A stretch of 64,000 nucleotides of DNA from Staphylococcus sp. (GCA_023665865.1 JAMPDC010000001.1:2240021-2304020); one strand, 5' to 3'; counted from the stretch's first letter, positions 28,758 to 38,324 are shown. Program-made: numbers and translations. The notes: generated from the sequence alone by a model not told the origin.

Positions 28758-29312
28758 TTACTGCTCTTCGGGTGGGAAGAGTTTGTCTTCTCGGTCAAGG
28801 TGGTAATCTTTGGTCAATACGGAGATAAATCGTGAGATCTGTTTGATGGCTGCCTGGGTCTCGGGGGTGATATCTTTACTTTGAAGACGGAGCATCAGCA
28901 TACCGTAAAGGGCGTTGAAACATGTCTCTATCTCACCATCCGGATTATCTCCTCCTTTGGCACGCAATTCCACGATATATGGAAGGGTCTTATAGAATTC
29001 GGCTGTATATTCAGGGAAACGTGGATCTTTCAACAACGCCAGATGGAGATCAGTCAGTTGTATGATTACATTTTTGTTCAGCTGCAGATGACCGCTTTTC
29101 TCAATGTTTTCCCTGCGCATCATATCGATGAGCGATTCATACCATTCAACCATTTCTTTTTCTCTTGCAGGATCAAGATTGAACTTGTCAATGATATTGG
29201 CCTTGATTTTGTCAATGTCAAGCCCGTTGGCGCGGATCAGATCTTCAATCTGCCACATGTATAAGAGATATTCCGATATGTTTTCCTTATGTTTCTGTGA
29301 TGCTATATACAT
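28758..29312 (-). CDS. DUF4924 family protein
   Basis: The 184-residue, all-helical, cytoplasmic protein opens MYIASQKHKENISEYLLYMW. It contains LTDLHLALLKDPRFPEYTAEF and CFNALYGMLMLRLQSK, features of the Bacteroidales-specific DUF4924 family. No signal peptide, membrane helix or catalytic motif is seen, and its function is unknown. It is a single gene between the gcv terminator and menD. Confidence 0.75.
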   Translation of the reverse strand: MYIASQKHKENISEYLLYMWQIEDLIRANGLDIDKIKANIIDKFNLDPAREKEMVEWYESLIDMMRRENIEKSGHLQLNKNVIIQLTDLHLALLKDPRFPEYTAEFYKTLPYIVELRAKGGDNPDGEIETCFNALYGMLMLRLQSKDITPETQAAIKQISRFISVLTKDYHLDREDKLFPPEEQ

Positions 29313-29423
29313 ATTATTTAGTGATTAGGTTCTGATTGATGATTATTGAACTCTTGATTGCGGAGCGGTCTACAAAATTAACACATTCCGGTGTAATTTG
29401 GTGCTGAGTTGACGCAATATTTG

Positions 29424-29431
29424 TAAATTTG
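29424..29431 (+). promoter_or_regulatory. -7 promoter box for menD
   Basis: TAAATTTG lies 34 bases before the menD ATG. The nearest TTTG upstream (29,397-29,400) is 23 bases away, slightly longer than the usual spacing. Confidence 0.4.
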
Positions 29432-29465
29432 TAACCCATTTACGAATCCTAAATTACTTCAGGAC

Positions 29466-31151
29466 ATGCTTACGACCGAAAAAATGTCATGCAATATTCT
29501 CGCTGATCTTCTCGTCGCTCATGGCGTCAACACTGTGATACTTTCACCAGGAAGCCGCAATGCTCCGCTTGTCATGGCTCTACATCGTCATGGAAGTCTG
29601 CGTACCGAAGTGGTCATCGACGAGCGTTCGGCTGCATTCATTGCACTGGGAGTCTCATTGCAAAGCGGTCGTCCTGTCGCCTTGGTCTGTACAAGCGGAA
29701 CCGCTCTTCTCAACTATGCTCCCGCAATAGCTGAAGCGTTCTATCGGAGACTCCCTCTTGTAGTGATCTCTGCTGACCGTCCTGAAGAGTGGATTGATCA
29801 AGATGACTCGCAGACAATCTGGCAACAAAACGCACTCGCGCCCTATGTCAAGCGCAGTTGTGATATTCCGGCTCATCTTGGGTTTGAGAACGGGGAATGG
29901 TTCTGTAACAGAATGATCAACGATCTTCTACTCGAAGCCGTCAACGGTCGCAAAGGGCCGGTGCATATCAATATCCGGTTGGACGCTCCACTCAACAAGG
30001 AGATAGAAAAGGCCGATTCCCGCCCACGGGTGATACAGATGATCTCACCGTCATCCGAGCTCCCGACGACTGAAATCCGCTCGCTTGGCGAGAAAATAGC
30101 TTCTCCACGAAAGGTGCTTATCATTGTCGGTTTCCATGAGCCTGACGAGCGCCTTAACCGCGCGCTTGTCAAACTTGCACGCAGACCGAATGTGGCTGTC
30201 ATGACCGAAAGCATAGCGAATCTACATTCGCCGCTATTCATCGATCGCATAGACTCTACCTTATGCCGTCTATCATCTGACGATAAGCATCGTCTTTCGC
30301 CTGACGTAGTCATTACGGCAGGAGGAGCTTTGGTTTCACGTTTCGTCAAGGAATGGATACGCTCTCTTGACAACGTGGAGCATTGGCATATCGGCATCGC
30401 CCATACCACAATAGATTGCTTCAAACATCTGTCACTACGCATTGAGATGCGGCCCGCAGTATTCCTGCGTCAGCTCGCTTCTGCAATGCAGATTTTCAAC
30501 GCGCGGTCGGACTATGGTGACCAGTGGCGACAGGCCGCCGTAAAAGCAGTCGGAATCCATGATTCATACGTTAAAGACTGTCCGTGGTCGGATATGAAAG
30601 CTTTTTCGTTTATTATCCGTAATATTCCTGCACGTTGGAATCTCCATTTGTCAAATGGTACCCCCGTCCGCTACGCTCAGCTGATGGACTGCTCGTCTAT
30701 CCACCGCAGCGATTGCAACAGAGGTGTCAGCGGTATCGACGGATGTACATCTACAGCCATAGGCTCATCATCGGTCTACACCGGAACCACTCTGCTCATC
30801 ACCGGAGATATGAGCTGTCAGTATGACATATCCGCACTCTCGTCGACTCTTGTGACACCTCGCTTCAAAATGATAGTTATCTGCAATGGTGGGGGTGGAA
30901 TATTCAGATTTATTACATCGACATCATCTCTGCCGGAGCTTGAAAAATATTTTGCAGTCGGTACCAGACTGCCCTTACAGGAACTTGCCAAAGGCTATGG
31001 ATTCAATTATTATGAGGCTATAGACGAAGCAAGTCTACAAAAACAATTCAAAGCCTTTGCCGAGTGCTCAGACAAGCCGGCGATTCTGGCGGTCTTCACC
31101 CCTGCGGAGGAGTCTGCCGAAATTTTGAAACGATATTTTCAGCATCCTTGA
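29466..31151 (+). CDS. menD: SEPHCHC synthase (menaquinone synthesis)
   Basis: The 561-residue thiamine-diphosphate enzyme adds 2-oxoglutarate to isochorismate, the first committed step of menaquinone synthesis. The N-terminus has VILSPGSRNAPLVMAL and DERSAAFIALG. The ThDP/Mg site has LITGDMSCQYD and ICNGGGGIFRF. Other men genes are not in the window. Its last 56 bases overlap the end of the convergent nucleotidyltransferase gene. Confidence 0.93.
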   Translation: MLTTEKMSCNILADLLVAHGVNTVILSPGSRNAPLVMALHRHGSLRTEVVIDERSAAFIALGVSLQSGRPVALVCTSGTALLNYAPAIAEAFYRRLPLVVISADRPEEWIDQDDSQTIWQQNALAPYVKRSCDIPAHLGFENGEWFCNRMINDLLLEAVNGRKGPVHINIRLDAPLNKEIEKADSRPRVIQMISPSSELPTTEIRSLGEKIASPRKVLIIVGFHEPDERLNRALVKLARRPNVAVMTESIANLHSPLFIDRIDSTLCRLSSDDKHRLSPDVVITAGGALVSRFVKEWIRSLDNVEHWHIGIAHTTIDCFKHLSLRIEMRPAVFLRQLASAMQIFNARSDYGDQWRQAAVKAVGIHDSYVKDCPWSDMKAFSFIIRNIPARWNLHLSNGTPVRYAQLMDCSSIHRSDCNRGVSGIDGCTSTAIGSSSVYTGTTLLITGDMSCQYDISALSSTLVTPRFKMIVICNGGGGIFRFITSTSSLPELEKYFAVGTRLPLQELAKGYGFNYYEAIDEASLQKQFKAFAECSDKPAILAVFTPAEESAEILKRYFQHP

Positions 31152-31863
31152 GCGATGCCGGTTTACCTATGTCAATCCAGATGTAATCACTTTTCGGCAT
31201 GAAGCCCTGTATGTGCAGACAGCCGCACATATCTGTGTAAAACGGCGTAATTGAAAACACCGGACTGTCGCTATAGCCGTCCAGTGCTGCGAGCAGAGAT
31301 GGATTGACGATATGGACTCCACCAAATGCGAGGCGTCTTGACTCCACGAGAGCGTTGACGGGTAGGGGAGAGCGTAGTTCTCCGGTTTTTACATTTTCCC
31401 AACCGATCATTCTGTAAGCTTTGTCAAAAAGCAAATAGCGGGAAGTCTCCCTTTCTGCCACAAGCAGAGTGGCGTCAGCTCCGGAATTCATGTGTGAGGC
31501 ATACATTCCTTCAATATCAAAGTCTGTAAGGATATCCGCGTTGTGAACTATCACAGGTTCATTGCCGTCAAAAAAATGTCGGGCTTTCAGGAGTCCTCCT
31601 CCTGTGTCGAGCAGCATATCTGTTTCATCACTGATATGAATCTCCACACCGAAATTATTGTTGGCTGCGAGATAATCAATGATCGACTGAGCATAATGGT
31701 GGACGTTGATGACAAATTCTCTTACTCCGGCACTTTTCAGTTTGAGAATGACACGCTTCAACATAGGCTCACCACCGACCTCAACCAAAGCTTTCGGCAT
31801 TGTCCGCGTGATATCACCAAGGCGTGTCCCCAGCCCGGCTGCAAATATCATGGCTCTCCTCAT
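31096..31863 (-). CDS. MurU-like sugar-1-phosphate nucleotidyltransferase
   Basis: The 255-residue protein is a single-domain nucleotidyltransferase. The pyrophosphorylase signature is AMIFAAGLGTRLGDITRTMPKA (first half at about 4-18). GDP/UDP-sugar-type motifs follow: EPMLKRVI, IVHNADILTDFDI and FGGVHIVNPSLL. It has no C-terminal acyltransferase domain, as in MurU. MurU makes UDP-MurNAc from MurNAc-1-P in peptidoglycan recycling. The upstream partner has an AmgK-like kinase domain, which makes MurNAc-1-P in the same pathway; the two overlap by four bases. Function is thus inferred from both fold and context. Confidence 0.8.
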   Translation of the reverse strand: MRRAMIFAAGLGTRLGDITRTMPKALVEVGGEPMLKRVILKLKSAGVREFVINVHHYAQSIIDYLAANNNFGVEIHISDETDMLLDTGGGLLKARHFFDGNEPVIVHNADILTDFDIEGMYASHMNSGADATLLVAERETSRYLLFDKAYRMIGWENVKTGELRSPLPVNALVESRRLAFGGVHIVNPSLLAALDGYSDSPVFSITPFYTDMCGCLHIQGFMPKSDYIWIDIGKPASLKDAENIVSKFRQTPPQG

Positions 31864-33257
31864 AACACCCTGTCGATTTTCTGTTCACGGTGAACAAGAT
31901 GGACATTGACGTGAGGGAACAACGCTTTGATATGCTCGGCCATAGCCTGAGCTGAATACACACTGCGATGCTGACCTCCGGTGCAACCGAAACTTACCAT
32001 CAGTGATGAGAACCCACGCCGGTCATAGCATCTGACCGATGGGTCGACTATTCCATAGCAGTGCTCAAGAAACGGTTGTATCTCACCCTTGCTTTCGAGA
32101 AAGTCAATCACGGGCCTATCGAGGCCGGTCAACGGTCTGTATTCATCATAACGGCCCGGATTTTCCATCCCGCGACAATCAAATACGAAGCCACCTCCAT
32201 TGCCTGACGTATCCTCAGGCAGACCACGTTTGTATGAAAAGCTTGTCACAGTCACCGTCAGACTACTCGGCTTCGTTTCATCTGTATCCATATCCTTGCT
32301 CGCGCGGTCGTGACATGCGTCAAGCATCTTGCCAAGGATTTCGGTGATGTATGGGAATTCATCAAACGGTTTTGAGAGCAGATGCCGCAGATTCTCAAGA
32401 GCCATCGGTATGCTTTTCAGAAAATGAGGTTTTCTTTCAAACTTACCTCTGAATCCGTATGCGCCGAGGACTTGCAACATTCTCAACAATGAGAATAGCC
32501 TGACTCTTTCCTTAAACAAGGGGACATCGATATCAATGAAGCGAGAAGCGCTCTTGATATAAGTCTCAATCAGATGCTCGCGCAATGATGCATGAAAATT
32601 GGCGCGGGCCTGAGTCACAAACGACACTATGTCATATTCGGCAGGGCCACGACGTCCTCCCTGATAGTCGATGAAATACGGGCAGCCATCCTTGATCATC
32701 ACATTTCTTGACTGAAAATCACGATACATGAAAGTTCCCGCCGGATTGCACGACAGTTTCGTGGACAACTTTCGGAATTCATCTTCCAGACGACCTTCAA
32801 GATATGGGATAGAAGTGGTATTAAGAAAACAATATTTGAAATAATTCAGATCCCACAATATCGACTGCGCATCGAAATCACTCACCGGATAGCATTTCGA
32901 GAAATCAAGACCTTCCGCTCCGCGATATTGAAATTCCGGCAATGCAGCGACTGCCTTATCAAGCAATTCCACCGAATCGCGCAATTCAAATAGCGATGTG
33001 TCGCCAAGATCACTCTGGAGATAACACATCGAATCGTCGGACACAGCCAGGATCTCGGGTACATTCAGTCCCTTTGATGTGAAATGTCGCGTGAGGTATA
33101 TGAAAGCCTTATTTTCTTCGATAGAGGTTCCGATCACTCCGACCACAGTTCCCCGGCCTGTCAAACGGAAGTATTGGCGGTTGCTGCCTGCCGGAGTCAG
33201 TGGTCGCACAGATTCCGGCTCGACTCCAAACGTTCTTTTATATAAATCCTTTAGCAT
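31860..33257 (-). CDS. AmgK-like kinase fused to RapZ C-terminal domain
   Basis: The 465-residue protein has two parts. Residues 1 to about 325 form an aminoglycoside-phosphotransferase fold. It has the catalytic loop MYRDFQSRN (Asp180, Asn185) and the metal loop FIDYQGGRRGPAEYDIVSF (Asp197), close in pattern to the MurNAc/GlcNAc kinase AmgK. Residues from about 333 match the C-terminal domain of RapZ, with RPLTGLDRPVIDFLE and SFGCTGGQHRSVYSAQAM. In E. coli that domain senses glucosamine-6-phosphate and binds RNA. RapZ's own N-terminal kinase is absent. The ATGA overlap with the MurU-like gene suggests an amino-sugar salvage unit with built-in sensing. The combined role is inference. Confidence 0.82.
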   Translation of the reverse strand: MLKDLYKRTFGVEPESVRPLTPAGSNRQYFRLTGRGTVVGVIGTSIEENKAFIYLTRHFTSKGLNVPEILAVSDDSMCYLQSDLGDTSLFELRDSVELLDKAVAALPEFQYRGAEGLDFSKCYPVSDFDAQSILWDLNYFKYCFLNTTSIPYLEGRLEDEFRKLSTKLSCNPAGTFMYRDFQSRNVMIKDGCPYFIDYQGGRRGPAEYDIVSFVTQARANFHASLREHLIETYIKSASRFIDIDVPLFKERVRLFSLLRMLQVLGAYGFRGKFERKPHFLKSIPMALENLRHLLSKPFDEFPYITEILGKMLDACHDRASKDMDTDETKPSSLTVTVTSFSYKRGLPEDTSGNGGGFVFDCRGMENPGRYDEYRPLTGLDRPVIDFLESKGEIQPFLEHCYGIVDPSVRCYDRRGFSSLMVSFGCTGGQHRSVYSAQAMAEHIKALFPHVNVHLVHREQKIDRVL

Positions 33258-33323
33258 TTCTGATATTTGTTTCTACAAAAGTACGCAAAATCTCTAATTA
33301 TCGTCCACACGCAGCATCTGCTT

Positions 33324-33355
33324 TTTGTATATTTTTATTTTAATATGTAACTTTG
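33324..33355 (+). promoter_or_regulatory. Promoter for the TrmH-family methyltransferase
   Basis: TTTG (33,324-33,327), exactly 20 bases, then TAACTTTG (33,348-33,355) is a full match to the Bacteroidota consensus. The ATG follows at 33,375, a leader of about 15 bases. Confidence 0.75.
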
Positions 33356-33374
33356 GCATTAAATATCCTGCACT

Positions 33375-34142
33375 ATGACTGATATAACCAACAATATATG
33401 CCGCATGGTCAAATCGCTTGAAGAGCGTAAAGGCCGGCGCAAGGAGGGCTTGTTTAAAGCAGAGGGTACAAAATGTGTCCTTGATACTCTTGCCCATTTC
33501 AAACTGCGTTACCTATTTGCCACTGCACAATGGCTTGACGAGCACGCAGAAGAGTGGAATGGCAGAGAACTATCCGGCGAAATTGTCACTACCGGGCGAC
33601 GCGATCTCGGCAAAATGTCGAGTCTCACCACTCCCTCCGACGTTATAGCTGTTTACGATATCCCACAACGGGTCATTGTTCCCGAAGCCCTCGGTGATAA
33701 ATTGCTGCTCGCCCTTGATACAATTCAAGATCCGGGCAATCTGGGTACAATCATCAGGGTTGCAGATTGGTTTGGTGTACATGACATCATCTGTAGTCAG
33801 GAAACCGCTGATTGTTTCGCGCCAAAAGTGATTCAGTCAACCATGGGATCCATTTCACGTGTGCGCCTCCACTATGGTAGTCTCACCGAGATGATCCGCG
33901 ACATCAAACCTAAAGCTGTCTACGGCACATTCTTGGATGGCCGTGAAATTTCCGATGTGGACTTATTGACTGAAGGAATTATTGTAATTGGAAACGAGGG
34001 TAAAGGAATTTCCCCGGAAATTGAACGGATAGTGACCGAACGGCTCTTCATTCCTTCATATCCCCCGGGACAGGAAACCGGCGAGTCGCTCAATGCCGCG
34101 ATAGCAACCGCTATCACGCTTGCTAAGTTTCGAGGTGTCTAA
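33375..34142 (+). CDS. TrmH/SpoU-family RNA 2'-O-methyltransferase (RlmB-like)
   Basis: The 255-residue protein has an N-terminal substrate-binding domain with RKGRRKEGLFKAEGTK. The C-terminal SPOUT knot domain has motif 1 LDTIQDPGNLGTIIRVADW, motif 2 IVIGNEGKGISPEI and motif 3 IPSYPPGQETGESLNAAIA. The family methylates ribose in rRNA or tRNA, and RlmB (23S G2251) is the closest named type. The target cannot be read from the sequence. It has its own promoter and may continue into radA, 48 bases downstream. Confidence 0.88.
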   Translation: MTDITNNICRMVKSLEERKGRRKEGLFKAEGTKCVLDTLAHFKLRYLFATAQWLDEHAEEWNGRELSGEIVTTGRRDLGKMSSLTTPSDVIAVYDIPQRVIVPEALGDKLLLALDTIQDPGNLGTIIRVADWFGVHDIICSQETADCFAPKVIQSTMGSISRVRLHYGSLTEMIRDIKPKAVYGTFLDGREISDVDLLTEGIIVIGNEGKGISPEIERIVTERLFIPSYPPGQETGESLNAAIATAITLAKFRGV

Positions 34143-34189
34143 ATGCTCTTAATCTCAAGTATTTCATATTCAACTATATCTCTAAATCA

Positions 34190-35560
34190 ATGAAAGGTAA
34201 TAAGACAGCATGGTTCTGCACCAGTTGTGGCGCACAGTCTCCGAAATGGCAGGGCAAATGTCCCGCATGTGGAGAATGGAACACTATGGTCGAAGAGCGT
34301 ATCGTTACTGAGAAAAAATCACGCACTCTTTCACCTGCAGGCGGCACACAAACACGCACGAAGCCTCAGTTGATCCATGAGATCCAACTTGCCGAGGAAC
34401 CACGCATCAAAATGCCATCTGCCGAACTCAACCGTGTACTCGGTGGAGGCCTTGTCGCAGGAAGTCTTGTATTGATCGGTGGTGAACCGGGCATCGGAAA
34501 ATCTACGCTTGTCCTTCAAAACATACTATCTATTCGTTCTCGCCGTATCCTTTATATTTCCGGCGAGGAAAGTGCGCGGCAGTTGAAAATGCGTGCCGAC
34601 CGGATTGGACGCCCCAATGATAACGTGTATATTGTCTGCGAGACATCTCTGCAGAATATCCGTGACCATATCGAGGAGGTCGATCCTGGGCTCGTTGTCG
34701 TCGATTCAATCCAGACCATTGCCTCCGACGACATTGAGTCGGTGGCCGGAAGTGTGTCACAAGTCCGGGAGTGTGCCGCCCAGCTATTGAAATATGCCAA
34801 AGAGACAGGCGTGCCTGTTATACTTATCGGTCATATCACAAAGGAGGGTAGCATCGCAGGCCCGAAAGTGCTCGAACATATAGTCGATGCGGTGCTTCAG
34901 TTTGAAGGTGACCGTCAAGGTATCTATCGAATACTCAGATCGATCAAAAACCGTTTTGGATCCACTGCGGAACTTGGCATCTATGAGATGTGTCAGCGCG
35001 GTCTGCGTGAAGTATCAAACCCATCCGAGATGTTTCTCTCGCAGGGGAGCGACGACCTGTCGGGCATATCAATCGGAGTGACAATGGAAGGGATCCGCGC
35101 CTTCCTGATCGAAGTCCAGGCGCTTGTCAGCACGGCCGCCTATGGTACTCCACAGCGCTCGGTGACAGGGTTTGATTCCAAGAGAATGAACATGCTCCTT
35201 GCTGTTCTCGAAAAGCGTGTCGGGTTTAAACTCGCTGCAAAAGATGTATTCCTGAACATAGCCGGAGGTCTCAAGGTCAATGATCCTGCACTTGACTTGG
35301 CTGTGATCTGCGCGATCCTTTCATCAAACGTGGATATAACCATCCCCAAACGCATCTGTATGGCCGGTGAAGTGGGGCTATCTGGCGAGGTGAGGGGCGT
35401 GGCCAGGATCGAACAGCGCATCCGCGAAGCCGAAAAGCTCGGCATGGAGACGATAATAATCCCTAAGCACAATCTGAAAGGTGTTGATGTTTCAGGACTA
35501 AATATCAAAATTATTGAGGTTGCAAAAGTAGAGGAAGCATTCCGCACACTCTTTGCGTAG
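34190..35560 (+). CDS. radA: DNA repair protein RadA (Sms)
   Basis: The 456-residue DnaB-like ATPase promotes branch migration in recombination. In order: an N-terminal zinc finger CTSCGAQSPKWQGKCPACG (about 10-28), Walker A GGEPGIGKSTL (about 96-106), the RadA-specific KNRFGSTAELG (about 254) and a C-terminal Lon-protease-like domain with DPALDLAVICAILSS. All parts are present. The PCMD protein gene starts 24 bases after its stop. Confidence 0.94.
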   Translation: MKGNKTAWFCTSCGAQSPKWQGKCPACGEWNTMVEERIVTEKKSRTLSPAGGTQTRTKPQLIHEIQLAEEPRIKMPSAELNRVLGGGLVAGSLVLIGGEPGIGKSTLVLQNILSIRSRRILYISGEESARQLKMRADRIGRPNDNVYIVCETSLQNIRDHIEEVDPGLVVVDSIQTIASDDIESVAGSVSQVRECAAQLLKYAKETGVPVILIGHITKEGSIAGPKVLEHIVDAVLQFEGDRQGIYRILRSIKNRFGSTAELGIYEMCQRGLREVSNPSEMFLSQGSDDLSGISIGVTMEGIRAFLIEVQALVSTAAYGTPQRSVTGFDSKRMNMLLAVLEKRVGFKLAAKDVFLNIAGGLKVNDPALDLAVICAILSSNVDITIPKRICMAGEVGLSGEVRGVARIEQRIREAEKLGMETIIIPKHNLKGVDVSGLNIKIIEVAKVEEAFRTLFA

Positions 35561-35584
35561 TGTGAACACCTAAGTACATACATC

Positions 35585-36547
35585 ATGGACATAAAAACAT
35601 CTTTTCTAATCATCGCATCACTCGTCGTATCGGCAGCTACTGCGACGGCACAGCGGATTGAGAAAATCAAATATGGAGATTTCTCAAACTGGGTCACCCG
35701 CAATATTCACGAGTCAGCTGTCATCGGAGGCCATGAGAAAAAGCTATATGAGATCGGCCCGACACAAGTGATCAATGGTAATAAAGCATATCAGAACCTC
35801 GGCGGTTCCCCATGGGCAACAAGCAATGTATATGCCAAGGTTTCCGGAGTGTCAAAGGGCTCGAATGCCGTATATCCGGCCGACAGAGGGAATGGCGATA
35901 AGTGTGCCAAGCTATGCACCCAGATAGAGACAGTCAAAGTGCTCGGTCTGATCAATATGGATGTCATGGTTGCCGGGTCAATGTTTCTCGGAGAGATGAT
36001 CGAACCGATCACATCTACCAAAAATCCATATTCCAAGATGGAAATGGGAATGCCGTTCAAAAAACGGCCCAAAAGTCTCGTCTTTGACTATAAAATAGAG
36101 ATGCCGGATGTCAATTACCGGATTAAATCATCGGGATTCGGGGCAAAGAAAAAGATTGCCGGACGTGATGAAGCCGTGGTATTCGTCTATCTTCAGCACC
36201 GATGGGAAGATGCGGAAGGTAACATTCATGCAAAAAGAGTAGGGACAGCCGGCAAGCATTTCACATCATCGGCTACGTGGACCAATAAATTCAGACTTCC
36301 GTTGGAATACGGAGACCTATCTAAAAAAGGCTCTATCCCTGAGTATCTTAAACTCCGCACGAAGGCTAACTGTTACTATGCCCGTAACTCTAAAGGCATA
36401 ATGGTGCCTGTGGTGGAGGAAGGGTGGGCTACCGCCGGAACTGTGCCGACACACGCCATTGTCATGTTCTCATCTGGTAACGGCGCTCCATACGTCGGGA
36501 CTGAAGGGCTGACATTCTATGTCGATAATGTTGGTTTTGAATATTGA
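35585..36547 (+). CDS. Exported PCMD-domain protein
   Basis: The 320-residue product has a signal peptide (about 1-22, SAATATAQ). A beta-rich body has GDFSNWVTRN, NGNKAYQNLGGSPWATSNVYA and, near the C-terminus, GTEGLTFYVDNVGFEY. The pattern matches the 'putative carbohydrate metabolism domain' (PCMD), a galactose-binding-like fold of Bacteroidota outer-surface proteins. No catalytic residues can be assigned. It sits between radA and a tRNA methyltransferase, so the context does not clarify its role. The fold assignment is from memory of the family. Confidence 0.65.
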   Translation: MDIKTSFLIIASLVVSAATATAQRIEKIKYGDFSNWVTRNIHESAVIGGHEKKLYEIGPTQVINGNKAYQNLGGSPWATSNVYAKVSGVSKGSNAVYPADRGNGDKCAKLCTQIETVKVLGLINMDVMVAGSMFLGEMIEPITSTKNPYSKMEMGMPFKKRPKSLVFDYKIEMPDVNYRIKSSGFGAKKKIAGRDEAVVFVYLQHRWEDAEGNIHAKRVGTAGKHFTSSATWTNKFRLPLEYGDLSKKGSIPEYLKLRTKANCYYARNSKGIMVPVVEEGWATAGTVPTHAIVMFSSGNGAPYVGTEGLTFYVDNVGFEY

Positions 36548-36560
36548 ACGGGATAGATCC

Positions 36561-37292
36561 ATGGGACTTTTCAGATTCAAGAGATTCAACGTCGACGATA
36601 GCCGTTGTGGAATGAAGATCGGGACAGACGCAGTCCTGCTTGGAGCATGGGCCGAAGTTGATGGCTTTAGTTCCATATTGGATGCCGGATGTGGCTCTGG
36701 GGTCATAGCACTGATGATGGCACAGCGCAATGCGGACGCCTCCATTACTGCTATTGACATAAACCATGATGCATGGCTCGACACGATTGCAAACATCGCC
36801 GCCTCTCCATGGCCCGACCGCATCGTAGCTGTTGAGGGGGATGTGACTGCGGAATTTCCGGATTTCAGGAGCGGCCGGCCACTGCTCATCATCTCAAATC
36901 CACCGTTTTTCAACGAGACGCTACGTTCGCCATCGGCCGATAGAGCCTTGGCTCGCCACGGCGATGATTTCGGAGTGGAAAGTCTCTTGAAAATCGCTGC
37001 CGCAAACTTTAAATCAGCTGAAGATTCTCTTGCCTTTATCGCTCCGACATCACGCGAAAGTGAGATAGAATTTCTACTTTCCATGTCTCAGCTCTCACCA
37101 CGACGCGTCACACATGTATTCTCGAATCCCAGGAAACCATCCATCCGGACACTGTGGCAGGTTGGACGCGAATCTTTCGGACAAGACAGGGTAGCCCCTA
37201 TTGAACGTGAAGATCTCTTTATCCGTGACGCTGACAACATATTCACTCAACAATATCTATCGCTTACATCTCCATTCTACCTTGATAGATAA
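36561..37292 (+). CDS. trmN6: tRNA1(Val) (adenine-37-N6)-methyltransferase
   Basis: The 243-residue Rossmann methyltransferase opens MGLFRFKRFNVDDSRCGMKI and has the TrmN6/YfiC block GTDAVLLGAWA. The SAM site is ILDAGCGSGVIALMMAQR and the adenine-N6 catalytic motif is NPPFF. An upstream in-frame ATG at 36,519 lies inside the preceding gene. The start at 36,561, after GGGATAG, fits the family. It modifies A37 of tRNA-Val. Confidence 0.87.
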   Translation: MGLFRFKRFNVDDSRCGMKIGTDAVLLGAWAEVDGFSSILDAGCGSGVIALMMAQRNADASITAIDINHDAWLDTIANIAASPWPDRIVAVEGDVTAEFPDFRSGRPLLIISNPPFFNETLRSPSADRALARHGDDFGVESLLKIAAANFKSAEDSLAFIAPTSRESEIEFLLSMSQLSPRRVTHVFSNPRKPSIRTLWQVGRESFGQDRVAPIEREDLFIRDADNIFTQQYLSLTSPFYLDR

Positions 37293-37338
37293 TCACGTCT
37301 GTGTACGCATATCCCGTAGTATATCATCCTTATAAACA

Positions 37339-38229
37339 ATGAACCAGCATTTCACATCAGCACAACGTATCTTCATTCTTATAATCTCGCTGTGTATCTC
37401 AACTTTTATAGCAGCCATCTTGACTATGCTTGTCAGAAGCGGCAGTTCAGAGCTTTATGTATTGAGAGTTTCAACAGTTATCCAGGATTGTGTCATTTTT
37501 ATCCTTCCGGCCTTGATCACAGCCCTGCTTATCAGTAGGAAACCACTCGGCTTCCTCTGTCTTGACAGGTCACCGGAACTGCGGCTGGTGATATTGGCAC
37601 TACTGGCCATGATTGTATCTATCCCGGCAATGAACTATATCGTCATGCTCAACAATGATATAGTCTTTCCAGAAAGTCTCAAAGAGGTGGAGGAGATGAT
37701 GCGGCAATCAGAAAACCATGCTCAGGAGATGGTCGACCTCTTTCTCAGCGGTACAAGCGTCGGGTCGCTAATTGTAAATATCCTCATTATTGGTGTACTT
37801 GCCGCCGTCAGTGAGGAACTGCTCTTCCGCGGTGCGCTTCAAGGCATACTTTGGGAAAGCAAAATGAACCGTCATGCTGTCATCTGGGTGACAGCATTCA
37901 TATTCAGCACATTCCACATGCAGTTTTTCGGATTCTTCCCACGTCTGATCCTCGGTGCATATTTTGGCTATCTTCTGGCTTGGTCCCGCTCATTGTGGTT
38001 GCCGATGCTGCTCCATTTTTTCAACAACAGCATTGTAGTCGTCTCGACATGGTCTCAAAAAGTAAATCATATTGATCAGCCCGACACTACGATCAACAAT
38101 CTGGGAGTTGAATCACCTATATTGATTATAGCTTCGGTAATCCTGACTTTTTTTGTAATTTTGCAACTGAAAAGGGTTTGCGCGACCGACGGAGAACTCT
38201 CTTCGAAGCATCTTGGTAATGTTAATTAA
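37339..38229 (+). CDS. CPBP-family intramembrane metalloprotease
   Basis: The 296-residue membrane protein has about eight hydrophobic segments. The CAAX-protease/bacteriocin-processing (Abi) motifs are present. They are SEELLFRGALQGILW (EExxxR, about 159-164), FSTFHMQFFGF (second motif), and LLHFFNNSIVV (final HxxxN type motif). Substrates of bacterial CPBP proteins are mostly unknown; bacteriocin immunity or peptide processing are examples. No bacteriocin gene is visible nearby. Confidence 0.88.
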   Translation: MNQHFTSAQRIFILIISLCISTFIAAILTMLVRSGSSELYVLRVSTVIQDCVIFILPALITALLISRKPLGFLCLDRSPELRLVILALLAMIVSIPAMNYIVMLNNDIVFPESLKEVEEMMRQSENHAQEMVDLFLSGTSVGSLIVNILIIGVLAAVSEELLFRGALQGILWESKMNRHAVIWVTAFIFSTFHMQFFGFFPRLILGAYFGYLLAWSRSLWLPMLLHFFNNSIVVVSTWSQKVNHIDQPDTTINNLGVESPILIIASVILTFFVILQLKRVCATDGELSSKHLGNVN

Positions 38230-38248
38230 GATTAAATTTTAAATTATA

Positions 38249-38280
38249 ATTGCAATCTGTCAGAAAAATACATAATTTTG
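38249..38280 (+). promoter_or_regulatory. Promoter upstream of rlmD
   Basis: ATTG (38,249-38,252), 20 bases, then TAATTTTG (38,273-38,280) follows the Bacteroidota pattern. Its transcript would carry a leader of about 145 bases containing the hairpin at 38,325-38,377. Confidence 0.5.
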
Positions 38281-38324
38281 ACATCATAATTTAAAAGATA
38301 TCTTAACCTAACTTACAAAAATAC

